From Thermoplasmata archaeon (GTDB taxonomy: Archaea > Thermoplasmatota > Thermoplasmata > Thermoplasmatales > GCA-001856825): a stretch of 64,000 nt of DNA. Below the pieces are notes generated by a model that saw only the letters and a program-made list of their open reading frames with translations, was not told the origin of the DNA and made no database searches. The stretch is taken from positions 1-64,000 of the forward strand of contig JAGDXP010000012.1 of the NCBI GenBank assembly GCA_023256475.1, given 5' to 3'. The position numbers were made by a program, and so were the translations under genes. How positions within the stretch are numbered: position 1 is the first letter of the stretch; each line of letters opens with the position of its first letter. This document shows, piece by piece, positions 43,639 through 53,594 of this stretch.

Positions 43639-44817
43639 ATGTCTACGAAGACAGACGACGATGTAGATCAGATAAATGAATTGGATGAGCTTCTAAGGCA
43701 GTTAAGGGAATTGGAGGAAGAAAAGAGATACACACAAATGGAAAATAAGAGACTCCAAGAGGAGATAGAGAGATTGAAAAAGGAGCTCAATAGAATGAAA
43801 CTTCCACCTTTATTAATAGGTACAATTGAGGATATTGTGGATGAAAGAAGGGTCGTAATTAGGAGCTCCACTGGGCCCAGCTTTCTAGTTTATGCCTCAG
43901 AGCACATCCCGAGAGAAAAGCTCACTCCTGGCACAAGGGTGGCATTGAACAAGGCTACTCTTAGCGTTATATCAGTAATACCGGAAGCTTATGATCCAAC
44001 GGTAGTGGCCTCTGAAATTTCAACAAAACCAAATGTGACCTATGATGAAATTGGTGGTCTATCGGAACAGATCAAGGAAATACGTGAAATGATAGAACTT
44101 CCCCTTTTGAATCCTGATATATTTAGGAAGGTTGGGGTTGATCCACCCACAGGTGTTCTGCTGGTCGGACCACCAGGAACTGGAAAGACCCTCTTGGCAA
44201 AGGCTGTTGCCAACAGCACCAACGCAACATTTATCAGGATAGTAGCTTCAGAACTGGTCAGGAAATACATAGGCGAGGGAGCAAGACTTGTGAGGGAGCT
44301 CTTTGATTTAGCTAGAAAGAGAGCGCCATCGATAATATTCATTGACGAACTCGATGCTATTGGTGCCAGAAGGATAGATTCATCAACCTCGGGAGACAGG
44401 GAAGTCCAAAGGACACTAATGCAACTTCTAGCTGAAATTGATGGCTTTGAGCCGCTTGGAAACATAAAGATAATAGCTGCTACAAATAGGCCAGATACGC
44501 TGGATGAAGCCCTGATAAGGCCAGGTAGATTTGATAGGATAATAGAGATTCCGTTGCCCAATGCGGGTGGAAGGGAGGAGATCCTGAGAATACATACTAA
44601 AAAGATGAATTTGAAGGATGTCAATATAAAGGAAATTGCTTCCATAACAGAGGGTTTTGCAGGAGCTGATTTAAAGGCGGTTACAGTCGAGGCTGGGATG
44701 TTTGCCATAAGGGAACTGAGAGACTTCGTTATGCAAAATGATTTTATAAAGGCGGTTGAAAAAATAAGAGCACAGAGGGATAGCGGGAAGCCAGCTGATC
44801 TGGGAATGTATGTATAA
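43639..44817 (+). CDS. pan: Proteasome-activating nucleotidase (PAN)
   Basis: The 392-residue AAA+ protein has an N-terminal coiled coil (about 10-53), an OB domain (about 55-115), Walker A GPPGTGKT (177-184), Walker B IIFIDELDAIGARR, and the SRH with AATNRPDTLDEALIRPGRFDR. The C-terminus is GMYV, which fits the HbYX motif (hydrophobic-Tyr-any) that opens the 20S gate. It unfolds substrates for the proteasome. The coiled coil, OB fold and HbYX separate it from VAT/Cdc48. It joins flpA through a TAATG stop/start overlap. Confidence 0.92.
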   Translation: MSTKTDDDVDQINELDELLRQLRELEEEKRYTQMENKRLQEEIERLKKELNRMKLPPLLIGTIEDIVDERRVVIRSSTGPSFLVYASEHIPREKLTPGTRVALNKATLSVISVIPEAYDPTVVASEISTKPNVTYDEIGGLSEQIKEIREMIELPLLNPDIFRKVGVDPPTGVLLVGPPGTGKTLLAKAVANSTNATFIRIVASELVRKYIGEGARLVRELFDLARKRAPSIIFIDELDAIGARRIDSSTSGDREVQRTLMQLLAEIDGFEPLGNIKIIAATNRPDTLDEALIRPGRFDRIIEIPLPNAGGREEILRIHTKKMNLKDVNIKEIASITEGFAGADLKAVTVEAGMFAIRELRDFVMQNDFIKAVEKIRAQRDSGKPADLGMYV

Positions 44818-45449
44818 TGAAGGGTACAAGCATCCCAAATTTGTTTGAAGAGGGAAATTCCCTTTATACCTTGACAAAATTTGGAAAACCAGTTTACGGT
44901 GAAAGGATAGTTATTAGAAATTCTAGAATGTACAGAGAATTTTCACCCCTAAGGAGCAAGCTGTCTTCATCCATTAAGTTAGGATTTAAACCAGAATTCA
45001 GAGAGGAGGATCATTTACTTTACTTGGGAGCATCCACTGGCACCACAGCCTCTCACATATGTGATATACTGTCTGAAGGTGAAATATATGCGGTTGAGTT
45101 TTCACCCGTTTCAATGATTAAACTATCGGAACTTGCAAAATCAAGGGAAAATTTAATACCTCTACTTTTAGATGCCAGTAAGCCAGAGCAATATGGACCT
45201 TTTATAGACCGGGTCGATATAATTTACCAGGACATAGCCCAGCCAAACCAGATAGACATATTTTTGAAAAACGCAAAATACTATTCTCCAAAGAGGGGAA
45301 TAATAATGTACAAGAGCTATTCCATGAGGTCAGATGCTGAACTTAAGAATGAGCTGAATAAATTGAAAAAATATTTCAAAAACATCTCCATGAAGAATAT
45401 TGAGCGATATCACAAAGGGCACTACGCGATATTTGTTTCAAACTATTAG
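44817..45449 (+). CDS. flpA: Fibrillarin-like rRNA/tRNA 2'-O-methyltransferase
   Basis: The 210-residue protein is archaeal fibrillarin: VYGERIV near the start, SAM motif LLYLGASTGTTASHICDIL, then YAVEFSPVSM, and DIIYQDIAQPNQ with the catalytic Asp, then KSYSMR. As part of the C/D-box sRNP, with Nop5 and L7Ae elsewhere, it methylates rRNA and tRNA ribose. Its ATG shares a base with the PAN stop. The last four bases overlap the convergent aldehyde dehydrogenase gene. Confidence 0.95.
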   Translation: MKGTSIPNLFEEGNSLYTLTKFGKPVYGERIVIRNSRMYREFSPLRSKLSSSIKLGFKPEFREEDHLLYLGASTGTTASHICDILSEGEIYAVEFSPVSMIKLSELAKSRENLIPLLLDASKPEQYGPFIDRVDIIYQDIAQPNQIDIFLKNAKYYSPKRGIIMYKSYSMRSDAELKNELNKLKKYFKNISMKNIERYHKGHYAIFVSNY

Positions 45450-46762
45450 GCGATCCAGACAGTTTTCATGTTGGTAAACTCTCTTGAACCATACTTTGAT
45501 AACTCCCTGCCTATGCCACTCTTCTTAACACCGCCGAAGGGAACTCTAGGATCGGAGAAAACTATGCTATTGACAAATACCATTCCAGCTTGTATGAATG
45601 GAACCATCTTTTCGGCCTCCTCCTCATCCCCCCATATGGATGTTCCCAGGCCAAATGGAGTTTCATTTGCAATTTTTATGGCTGTTTGATTGTCCTTGAA
45701 TTTCTTGAGAATTGCAACCGGTCCAAATATTTCATCTTGATAGTTCACATCCGTTATAACAATAGTGGGTGGAATTATATTCCCTCTCTCTTCGCCAAGC
45801 ATGATCACGTTCGATCTAGGTTTCAGCTCAGATATTTGTTTCCTAATGGTTTCCGCTTGCTCCTTGGAAGATAAGGGACCAAGATATGTTTTCTCTTCCA
45901 GCGGGTTTCCAATGGATACCTTGCTCATTTCCTCCTTAAATTTCTCTGAAAATTCATCAAATATGGCTTCATGTACCAGTATTCTCTTTGAGGCTATGCA
46001 GCTTTGTCCATTATTCTGTAATCTTCCAAGAACTGCATTCTTGGCCGCTTTTTCCAGGTCAGCGCTTTTCAAAACAATAAAGGGATCAGAACCTCCGAGT
46101 TCCATTACAACTTTCTTGAGATTTCTCCCTGCTTCTTCAGCAATTTTTGCACCTGTGGGGGTTGATCCAGTGAATGCCACACCATCCACGTATTTTATTA
46201 GGGAAGAAGCTGTTTTACCATCAACTATAAGACTTTTGAACACAGGTAAGTCGATCAATTCTTGAATTTTAAGTGATGTTCCAGTAACTAATGAAGCATG
46301 TTTCAGAACCACACCATTCCCGGCCATAAGTGCAGGGAAAGCTGCTCTTGCTACTTGCCAGACTGGAAAATTCCATGGTTCTATGGACATTATAACACCC
46401 AGGGGGTCAAATCTGACATAACTTTTTTTAGCCTCGGTGTGTATGGATTCAGGATCAAATATTTCATGAGCTTTATCTATTAAATAATCAATCAATCTTA
46501 TGCTTTTCTTAACTTCAGCCAAGGATTGGGATATTGGCTTTCCCATTTCTCTGGTCATCAATGTTGCAAGATTTTCAGTTTCCTTTTCAAAGTTCCTCTT
46601 TATCACATTTTTAAAATATTCTATTCTCTCGTCAAGATCTATACTCCATTTCTCCTGTTCCTTGTACACTTTCTTTATTTTTTCAAGAGCTTCCTGTTCC
46701 GTTTCTGTTTTATAATTTCCAAGAAGTTCTCCGGTGAAAGGGTCATAGGTCTGTATGGTCAT
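45446..46762 (-). CDS. gabD: Aldehyde dehydrogenase, succinate-semialdehyde dehydrogenase-like
   Basis: The 438-residue protein has the ALDH catalytic pair: Glu in VVMELGGSDPFIV and Cys in NNGQSCIASKR. The oxyanion/NAD segment is IEPWNFPVWQ, and the C-terminus is FGGVKKSGIGRELSKYG. It is close to the shorter GabD/YneI group that oxidises succinate semialdehyde with NAD(P). It starts immediately after the gabT-like gene ends, with no gap, which supports GABA to succinate as the pathway. Confidence 0.82.
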   Translation of the reverse strand: MTIQTYDPFTGELLGNYKTETEQEALEKIKKVYKEQEKWSIDLDERIEYFKNVIKRNFEKETENLATLMTREMGKPISQSLAEVKKSIRLIDYLIDKAHEIFDPESIHTEAKKSYVRFDPLGVIMSIEPWNFPVWQVARAAFPALMAGNGVVLKHASLVTGTSLKIQELIDLPVFKSLIVDGKTASSLIKYVDGVAFTGSTPTGAKIAEEAGRNLKKVVMELGGSDPFIVLKSADLEKAAKNAVLGRLQNNGQSCIASKRILVHEAIFDEFSEKFKEEMSKVSIGNPLEEKTYLGPLSSKEQAETIRKQISELKPRSNVIMLGEERGNIIPPTIVITDVNYQDEIFGPVAILKKFKDNQTAIKIANETPFGLGTSIWGDEEEAEKMVPFIQAGMVFVNSIVFSDPRVPFGGVKKSGIGRELSKYGSREFTNMKTVWIA

Positions 46763-48112
46763 TTAAACCACCTCTCTAATTGAAGTTTCAAATATATCCA
46801 ATCCCCTTTCGATTAAATCATTTTCTATGGTAAGGGGTGCCATGAACCTCATCACGTTTCCATAATGACCGCATGTGTGCATCAATAGGCCATTCTGGAA
46901 TAGCTTTTCCCTGAGCCTTTGAGCCATTTCTTGGTTAGGTTCACTGGTGCCATTCTTTACCAATTCAATTCCGATCATGTAACCCTTACCCCTCACATCA
47001 CCGATTACCCCATAATCACCCATCAGGTCCTGGAATCTTGATAAAATATAGTTTCCTTCTTTTGTTACCCTACCAAGTAAATCGGATTTCATAAGATATT
47101 CAAGTATTGTGGCACCCGCAGCAAGTCCAAGTGGATTTCCCCTGTAGGTTCCCAGATGGAATGCGACAGGCAGGTTATCATATTCCTCCCTATATACAAC
47201 GCTGGAAATAGGAATTCCACCACCTATACTCTTGGAAACGCACATAATGTCAGGTGTGATTCCATAGAGGTCAGAGGCCCATATCTTCCCTGTTCTTCCC
47301 ACACCGGTCTGCACTTCATCCACTATCAGGGGGATTGAATGCTTATCGGCCAATTCTCTGAGCATAGGAAGAAAATCATCCGGAGGGACTATGTATCCCC
47401 CCTCACCCTGTATGGGTTCAACCATTATTCCCGCAGGCTTTGAAATGCCAGAATATGGATCACTTATCATATAATCTAGGTAATCAATAACAACTTTTGA
47501 AATATCGTCACCTTTGATTGGAAATCTGTAGGGATATGGAAATGGAGCAAAAAAGACCTCGTGAGGGTTAAACGAAGCATAATCCCTATAATGTGGATTG
47601 GCAGTAGCATGGACAACTCCTCCTGCAATTCCATGGTATGAACCAGAGAAAGCTATGATGGTTCTCCTCTTTGTAACATATCTAGCTAAGCTTATTGCAG
47701 CCTCACATGCATCAGCACCGCTTACAGTTAATAAGACCTTAGAATGATCCTTCATCTTTCCCGGAAGCGTTGCGTTTAAATTTTTTAAGTAAGATATCCT
47801 CGCCTCTGTAGGTACTTCAGTAATGTGTGTAATCTTTTTTAACTGTTCTTCAATGGCCTTGATCACCAATGGATTGCCATGCCCCAGATTCATGACACTT
47901 ACTCCTCCGAACCAGTCAATGTAGACGTTTCCGTCCAGGTCCACTACTGTGGAACCCTTTGCATAGTCAATGGCCATTTTAAAGAATCTTGTATAGGAAC
48001 GGGTGGAGCTCTCCAATTTATCCTGAAGAGATAATATTTCCATGGATTTGGGTCCCGGCGGTTTTACCTTAATAATTGGGGCATTATCCAAACTTAGTCT
48101 TTCGGTCAACAT
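46763..48112 (-). CDS. gabT: Class III aminotransferase, 4-aminobutyrate transaminase-like
   Basis: The protein of about 449 residues is a PLP fold-type I class III enzyme: SGADACEAAISLAR (cofactor phosphate), FSGSYHG, LIVDEVQTGVGRTGK (Asp to the PLP nitrogen), and the Schiff-base Lys in VSKSIGGGIP. With gabD directly downstream it most likely converts GABA to succinate semialdehyde. ATG 48112 (MLTERLSL) is preferred to 48121, since a minus-strand TTAATATATG box lies about 25-30 bases before it. A palindrome covers this start. Confidence 0.8.
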   Translation of the reverse strand: MLTERLSLDNAPIIKVKPPGPKSMEILSLQDKLESSTRSYTRFFKMAIDYAKGSTVVDLDGNVYIDWFGGVSVMNLGHGNPLVIKAIEEQLKKITHITEVPTEARISYLKNLNATLPGKMKDHSKVLLTVSGADACEAAISLARYVTKRRTIIAFSGSYHGIAGGVVHATANPHYRDYASFNPHEVFFAPFPYPYRFPIKGDDISKVVIDYLDYMISDPYSGISKPAGIMVEPIQGEGGYIVPPDDFLPMLRELADKHSIPLIVDEVQTGVGRTGKIWASDLYGITPDIMCVSKSIGGGIPISSVVYREEYDNLPVAFHLGTYRGNPLGLAAGATILEYLMKSDLLGRVTKEGNYILSRFQDLMGDYGVIGDVRGKGYMIGIELVKNGTSEPNQEMAQRLREKLFQNGLLMHTCGHYGNVMRFMAPLTIENDLIERGLDIFETSIREVV

Positions 48113-48118
48113 ATGTTG
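48107..48118. promoter_or_regulatory. 12-bp palindrome over the gabT start
   Basis: CAACATATGTTG is self-complementary and includes the preferred gabT ATG. It shares half-sites (CAACAT/ATGTTG) with the palindrome at 9532-9545. The adjacent Lrp-family gene is an obvious candidate regulator. Confidence 0.35.
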
Positions 48119-48223
48119 CATTATTCACTATGCATATATTAATGAATCCTAATGCTCACTCACTGGCCAGATAAATGAAAAATTTTCTTCAATCTCATTA
48201 AATTGGAAAAAAATTACGGTGAA

Positions 48224-48718
48224 TTACTCTTCAACGAGAAGTTTCATACTTTCAGAAATGTCCTCCTTTAGCATTTTTAAAACTATGGTTGTTTCGCTCC
48301 TCTCGATCCCCTCTGTTTTACTCAGTTCATTCACGATGGTTTCCAGTTCCTCCTTTGTCTTGGCCCTTATGAGTGCAACAAAATCATTGGTACCTATTAC
48401 GAAGTAAACAGCCCAGACCCCCTTTATCTTTGCTATTCTCTTGCCAACTTCTTCTGCATACTCAGGTCCGTATCTTGCCTTTATTAGGCTTACTGCTGTC
48501 ATGTAGCTCTCTACAAATTTTTGATCCAGGGCCAGTATCTCTCCGGTTATTATCCCAAGGGATTTTAGGCGTTTGAGCCTATTATGGACTGTTGATTTTG
48601 ACATTCCAACTTTTTTTGAAATTACTCCGAGATTTGTATTTTTGGTTTCAAATATGGCTTTTAATATTTTTTTATCTATGGAGTTTATTTGATCTTTTGA
48701 ATTTTTCCTTGATGTCAT
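48224..48718 (-). CDS. Lrp/AsnC-family transcriptional regulator
   Basis: The 164-residue protein has the N-terminal helix-turn-helix (IDKKILKAIFETKNTNLG then KKVGMSKSTVHNRLKRLKSLGII) and the C-terminal RAM ligand domain (SLIKARYGPEYAEEVGK ... GIERSETTIVLKML). The family senses amino acids and controls their metabolism. It is in the same direction as gabT-gabD, 112 bases upstream, with the amine catabolic genes around it, so local control is likely. Thermoplasmatales carry many such paralogues. Confidence 0.9.
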   Translation of the reverse strand: MTSRKNSKDQINSIDKKILKAIFETKNTNLGVISKKVGMSKSTVHNRLKRLKSLGIITGEILALDQKFVESYMTAVSLIKARYGPEYAEEVGKRIAKIKGVWAVYFVIGTNDFVALIRAKTKEELETIVNELSKTEGIERSETTIVLKMLKEDISESMKLLVEE

Positions 48719-48837
48719 AATTATGTATAAAATTCATATTAATAAATTATTACTTTTTGGGAATTTTTTCATTATGATCTAAGCAATGGGCTTTAAATAA
48801 ATATTAAATTTGAAAAATCCATTATCACAGGATACAT

Positions 48838-49665
48838 TTGAACTCTAAAAGGGGAATAATTGAGGGTATATCAGCTTTATTAGTGGTAGTACTACTGCTG
48901 GGAGCAGCATATGCTTACACCGATAATTGGCCTCCCGCAGTAATTGTGGAATCCAAATCCATGCAGCATGGTAATGGTTTCACATTAGGGGTTATAAATA
49001 CTGGTGATATAGTAGGTGTAAAGAAAATTAACAACTTCAGTCAAGTGATAACCTATGTGCAGGCCAGAACGCAGGGCAAGTCAATTAATTATGGAGATTA
49101 TGGTGATGTAATAGTTTATAAAAATAACTATCTTGGAGAATTAGTGATCCACAGGGCAATAATGTACATTGAAGGCTGGAAAGGAAATACCCCAATAATA
49201 TACTATTTTGAAAATCAATCTTGGATAACCATCAATGGAAGCAATGTGATTATAAGAGATGTGGGTTATGCTCACAGGAATCTACTGATTGAACTATCTC
49301 AGTATGTTGGAGAGAAGGGATTCGTAACCATGGGTGATTACAATCTGGCTAATTCGCCATTTATAATCAATGGCAATACCTATCTAGCGGCAGACCAGAA
49401 TGTGGGAATTGATAATACTTTGGTAAATGTTTCACAAATCATGGGAGTTGCCGTAGGTTACATACCAATATTGGGGGTCCTTAAGCTGTGGATAACAGGG
49501 AAAACTACTTACATTCCCATGGAAAGCAACATCGTAATGGCATTGGTACTGGCGGCTATAGTAATATATGCCTTAATTCCGGCTCCAAAAAAAGATAAAA
49601 AAGATGAACAAAAATTAGCGAGAGAGAAAAAATCAAAAGTAAACAAAGAGGAGAAAAAAAGTTGA
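48838..49665 (+). CDS. Signal peptidase I (archaeal/ER type, S26B)
   Basis: The 275-residue protein has an N-terminal anchor helix (about 8-27), the catalytic Ser in VESKSMQHG (S41), GDIVGVKK, GDVIVYK, and a catalytic His in VIHRAI (H105), followed by TMGDYN. Ser-His without a general-base Lys is the ER/archaeal form. A second helix at about 228-247 and a Lys/Glu-rich tail follow. The start is TTG 48838, as no earlier ATG/GTG exists in frame. It removes signal peptides from secreted proteins. Confidence 0.88.
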   Translation: MNSKRGIIEGISALLVVVLLLGAAYAYTDNWPPAVIVESKSMQHGNGFTLGVINTGDIVGVKKINNFSQVITYVQARTQGKSINYGDYGDVIVYKNNYLGELVIHRAIMYIEGWKGNTPIIYYFENQSWITINGSNVIIRDVGYAHRNLLIELSQYVGEKGFVTMGDYNLANSPFIINGNTYLAADQNVGIDNTLVNVSQIMGVAVGYIPILGVLKLWITGKTTYIPMESNIVMALVLAAIVIYALIPAPKKDKKDEQKLAREKKSKVNKEEKKS

Positions 49666-49671
49666 TTATAT

Positions 49672-50592
49672 TTATTCAGTTGTGGGCTTGCTTTTTTGAA
49701 GGATTTCAGCCCTCTTCTTTCTAGAGATGATGTGTACTCTGATATTTGGATCTATGAGCTCTGCCAATCCTTCTCCTGTGAGTGAGAATCCTAAAACTAT
49801 GAGAAATATGAATGCTGCTGGTATTAAGCCTTCATAAGGGTACGTGTAAAAAGTAGTAGTTAGGATTGATGACATTAGACCCAACTCTGGAGTATTTATT
49901 GGTATTCCGATACCCAAGAATCCCAGGGTTGATAAGGTAAGCATGGCTGTGCCAACATCCATCGTAGCGTATATGAGAAGAGGTGTAATTATATTGGGCA
50001 GAATTCCTTTAAACAGAATCTTTCTGAACGGTGTATTCAAGACCCGTGATATAGTTATGAAATCCTGAGATGCAACTTGCAGTGTGTTACCTCTAACTAG
50101 CCTAACGTAAGGAGGCCACCACACAAATATTACCGATATTGCGGCATTCAGAAGGCTTGGTCCTAGGGTTGCCGCTATGGCCATGGACATAATTATCGGC
50201 GGGAAAGCCAGGAAAAGGTCTGTCAACCTCATTATAACCTCTTCTATGGGGCCTCGGAAATATCCTGCTACAATTCCGAGAATGAGACCAATAAATGACG
50301 ATGCAATCACTATGAAGAGAGAAATACCTAGATCTATAGGAAGTGCGGCAATAACTCGAGAAAATATGTCCCTCCCCAATTCATCTGTCCCGAACCAGTG
50401 AGAACTTGAGGGAGGTAAATTGGCATTTAATAGATTTATCTCATATGGATTGTACGGAACCATTCTAGTTCCCAATAATTCGTAAAGTATGGCGATAATT
50501 GAGAATATTGCTATGATTATGAAGCCAGATCCCGAAAGCCAGTTTGAGAATATAACCTTGAAGAATTTATTTGCTGAGTCTCTGAAATTCAT
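49672..50592 (-). CDS. dppC: Dipeptide/oligopeptide ABC transporter permease, DppC type
   Basis: The 306-residue membrane protein has the DppC order: N-terminal helix, then LPPSSSHWFGTDELGRDIFSRV (family hallmark GTD-x-x-GRD), then the BPD_transp_1 core with the EAA loop (NTPFRKILFKGILPNIITPL). Five or six helices are visible. It overlaps dppB by four bases. With the binding protein and DppB upstream it forms the membrane part of an importer. The ATPases lie at 59.2-61.2 kb. Confidence 0.9.
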   Translation of the reverse strand: MNFRDSANKFFKVIFSNWLSGSGFIIIAIFSIIAILYELLGTRMVPYNPYEINLLNANLPPSSSHWFGTDELGRDIFSRVIAALPIDLGISLFIVIASSFIGLILGIVAGYFRGPIEEVIMRLTDLFLAFPPIIMSMAIAATLGPSLLNAAISVIFVWWPPYVRLVRGNTLQVASQDFITISRVLNTPFRKILFKGILPNIITPLLIYATMDVGTAMLTLSTLGFLGIGIPINTPELGLMSSILTTTFYTYPYEGLIPAAFIFLIVLGFSLTGEGLAELIDPNIRVHIISRKKRAEILQKSKPTTE

Positions 50593-51626
50593 CTTGTGCC
50601 CCTCCCTAATCTTATCCTTGGATCAAGGATTGCATACATTATATCAGCTATCAGGTTGGCTATAATTACTAGTATTGTAAATATTATTACAACATAAATC
50701 AGAGCCGGATAATCATCGGATGTTATGGCGCTGTAAGCAAACTTTCCAATTCCAGGCCAAGAGAATATCTCTTCAACAACCACTGTGCCCGTTACAAGCC
50801 AACCAAACATTACAGCTATTACTGTATTTGATTCAATCAATCCGTTTCTTAGTATATGATACCTGTTGATTTTCTTTTCATCCACTCCCTTTGCTCTGGC
50901 ATTCTTCACGTAAGGCATCCACTTTACACTGAGGATGCCATTCCTGCTTATTCTAGTCACAATACCAAAATTTAGAAAGGCAAGCGTCATAGCTGGCAGT
51001 ATCAAATGATCAAGACCATCTATGAAATCCGCAAAGTTACCTGTGAGGATTGCATCAAGAACAAAAATGCCCGTAATCCTAGGTGGTGGGGTCAATCCCG
51101 GTGAATACATGCCGCCGGAAGGAAGGATCGGTATATAGGAGGTAAAAATTAGCACTGCTAAAATCGATGCGAGAAATGTAGGTGTTGCCCATGCAGTTGT
51201 ATAAAGGAGTCTAATGAGGTCATCAATCTTTGAATTGAAGTGCACAGCCGAAATATATCCCAATCCAATGCCAATTATTATTATGAATATCAGTGCAGTA
51301 AGAACCAGCTCAATGGTATTCGGAAAGTAGTAGAAAATTTCCGATGCAATGGGTTGATGTGTGACAGGATCTATACCAAAATTACCTGTGAAGAAACCTT
51401 CAAAGAAATTTAAAAGTTGAATATAGAGGGGCTTATTCAAACCGTACTCCTTTATGACATATGCTATTGTGGAAGCTTTGGCTTTAGGCCCAGCCCAAAG
51501 TGCCGCTGGGTTTTTAGATAATACATGTGAGATGAAGAAGATAATTATGATGGTTCCGATTATAACAAAAAAAGAAAAAATTACTCTTTTCAAAATAAAA
51601 AGAATCAATTCCTTTCTTCCAATCAT
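50589..51626 (-). CDS. dppB: Dipeptide/oligopeptide ABC transporter permease, DppB type
   Basis: The 345-residue protein has the DppB layout: LKRVIFSFFVIIGTIIIIFF N-terminal helix, a periplasmic stretch with YGLNKPLYIQLLNFF, GFFTGNFG, and the core with ARAKGVDEKKINRYHILRNG (EAA loop) near the C-terminus. The last helix ends at LIADIMYAILDPRIRLG, the usual DppB tail. It follows the binding-protein gene by nine bases. Confidence 0.9.
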   Translation of the reverse strand: MIGRKELILFILKRVIFSFFVIIGTIIIIFFISHVLSKNPAALWAGPKAKASTIAYVIKEYGLNKPLYIQLLNFFEGFFTGNFGIDPVTHQPIASEIFYYFPNTIELVLTALIFIIIIGIGLGYISAVHFNSKIDDLIRLLYTTAWATPTFLASILAVLIFTSYIPILPSGGMYSPGLTPPPRITGIFVLDAILTGNFADFIDGLDHLILPAMTLAFLNFGIVTRISRNGILSVKWMPYVKNARAKGVDEKKINRYHILRNGLIESNTVIAVMFGWLVTGTVVVEEIFSWPGIGKFAYSAITSDDYPALIYVVIIFTILVIIANLIADIMYAILDPRIRLGRGTR

Positions 51627-51635
51627 ACGTAATCA

Positions 51636-53468
51636 TCACGTGTAATGAACAGTATTGTAGAACATAAAGTAGCCCGCACCGCTGCCAGCCGGGTTTGGAA
51701 TTATTCCAGTAACGTCACTTGCAGTTATGGATAGAATGTATGGGGTATAGAGCCAGTCAATGGCGTATTGATAGTACATGGTGTGGGTAATGAATGAGAA
51801 GTTCTGTATTATGGCAGTTTGATTAAATGTGGCACTAGCATTAACAGAGGCGTTGAATACGCTGTTATTGTAATATGCGGATGTGCCTATGTAATATCCG
51901 TCGGCTATAGCATCTACATAATCTATGGATGCAGTGAAGTCCTCCGTGTAGAAGTTTATTCCCATGGGATATTGGGTTGTCTCATTCCCTGGCGCAAAAA
52001 CAACCTGTTCATAAGCTGGGAAAGTTAATGGGGTAAGGGTTATGTTGATCCCTATGGCTGCAAGATTTGATTGAATTATCTGGGCGGCCTCAGTCTCTGA
52101 TGTGGAATCTGAAGTGTATAGGAAATTTACACTGGGGAAAGGATTGTTTCTATTTACTACAGTTCCGTTTGGGAAAATTGCACGGTAACCAGCCTGTGCC
52201 AAATATTTTGCTGCAAGTGCTGGGTTGTATGAGTATGGTGTTAAATTTCCAATAGACTGATTGTAATATGGGAAACCTGGAGGTATCGGTCCAATCCACT
52301 GTACCGCATAACCATCAAATACCGTTTTTATAATCCCCGCATAGTTGATTGCATATGTAATAGCCTCCCTTACAGAAGTGTTGTTGAATGCTGGGAATGC
52401 CACGGGATCCATATATACAAAATATGCTCCTTGAGAGCTACCAAATATTATGGGTAAGAGTGATACATTGACGTTTGGAATTGTCTTCAGAGTATTATAA
52501 TCCTGAACAGGTGCTTCAATTATCTGAGCTGTTCCGCTCTTTAGGTCTGCTATTCTAGAAGCCAGGGACTTATATTCTATGGTTATTGTATTTAGAATCG
52601 CGGGCTGAATTGCATAGTTAAGCTGATCCTTCGGTACATAATTTCCCCAATAATTAGGGTTCTTCACGAGGGTAATACTTTGCCCCTGTATAACCTGTCC
52701 CAGTTCATAGAATCCCGTACCGACTGCATGTGTATCCATCCAGCTATTTGTTGATCCGGCAACCACACCTCCATGTTCCTCAACTACTCTTGGATCAACA
52801 GCTGCTGCAAGGGGAGTTGTAAGCGTCATTAAAAATGCGTTATATGGGTGGTGGCCGTTGTATCCATACCCAAGATGGAATATTACCTCATATGGGTTTA
52901 CAACCTGTACAGATTGGTTTGGATATTCCATATAATACAAATCCGTGGAATTGGGATTGGTATAATTTATAGAATTTAGGATATTTGCTGTGATATTGAA
53001 ATTAATGCCGTTGCCAGCGGCAAGATTCTGTCCTAGTATGAACTCTGGAGATTGATCCATGATTATGGATCTGTAAATAGAAAACCAAACATCATAGGCA
53101 TTAAACGGATCTCCATTGCTGAATGTCACATTGTGTCTCAGATAGAAGGTATAATTCATCCCATTTGGTGAAATCGTCCAATTATAAGCCAAGACACCAA
53201 CAAATGTTGTTACACTAGTGCCATTGGGTGCAACAAGTCCCTGATAGATTTGGTTCATTATTTCCCAACCAGGAGTACTGAAAGTTACAGCCGGATCAAG
53301 ACTGTCAGGGAATTCTCCTTCCTCAACAACCAGAGAAGTTTTGTTAGTTGTAGTTTGAGGTTTATGGCTCAAAGCATATGCAGCAAAACCGGCAACTATT
53401 AATATCACTATTATTATCACCACAACAAAAAGTCTTCCGGCACCCTTCCTATTATCACTCTGGGTCAT
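51636..53468 (-). CDS. Family 5 extracellular solute-binding protein (DppA/OppA type)
   Basis: The 610-residue protein begins with a membrane anchor (FVVVIIIVILIVAGFAAYAL) and a Thr/Lys-rich linker, with no lipobox Cys. The binding fold then has EEGEFPDSLDPAVTFSTPG, FYLRHNVTFSNGDPFNAYDV (family signature), GTGFYELGQV and NPNYWGN. The ligand is a peptide or similar amine-bearing compound. N-glycosylation-like Asn-x-Ser/Thr sites are frequent, typical of acidophile surface proteins. It heads the dpp operon. Confidence 0.9.
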   Translation of the reverse strand: MTQSDNRKGAGRLFVVVIIIVILIVAGFAAYALSHKPQTTTNKTSLVVEEGEFPDSLDPAVTFSTPGWEIMNQIYQGLVAPNGTSVTTFVGVLAYNWTISPNGMNYTFYLRHNVTFSNGDPFNAYDVWFSIYRSIIMDQSPEFILGQNLAAGNGINFNITANILNSINYTNPNSTDLYYMEYPNQSVQVVNPYEVIFHLGYGYNGHHPYNAFLMTLTTPLAAAVDPRVVEEHGGVVAGSTNSWMDTHAVGTGFYELGQVIQGQSITLVKNPNYWGNYVPKDQLNYAIQPAILNTITIEYKSLASRIADLKSGTAQIIEAPVQDYNTLKTIPNVNVSLLPIIFGSSQGAYFVYMDPVAFPAFNNTSVREAITYAINYAGIIKTVFDGYAVQWIGPIPPGFPYYNQSIGNLTPYSYNPALAAKYLAQAGYRAIFPNGTVVNRNNPFPSVNFLYTSDSTSETEAAQIIQSNLAAIGINITLTPLTFPAYEQVVFAPGNETTQYPMGINFYTEDFTASIDYVDAIADGYYIGTSAYYNNSVFNASVNASATFNQTAIIQNFSFITHTMYYQYAIDWLYTPYILSITASDVTGIIPNPAGSGAGYFMFYNTVHYT

Positions 53469-53594
53469 TGCAAATCATAAGTATACTATAATCTTAAATT
53501 AAAATTTTTTGATTTTGGCAGAATAATAAAAATTATACTGAAAATTATGAAAAATGATGGAAAAAATCCATTTTTACTTGATTAGAATAAAATA

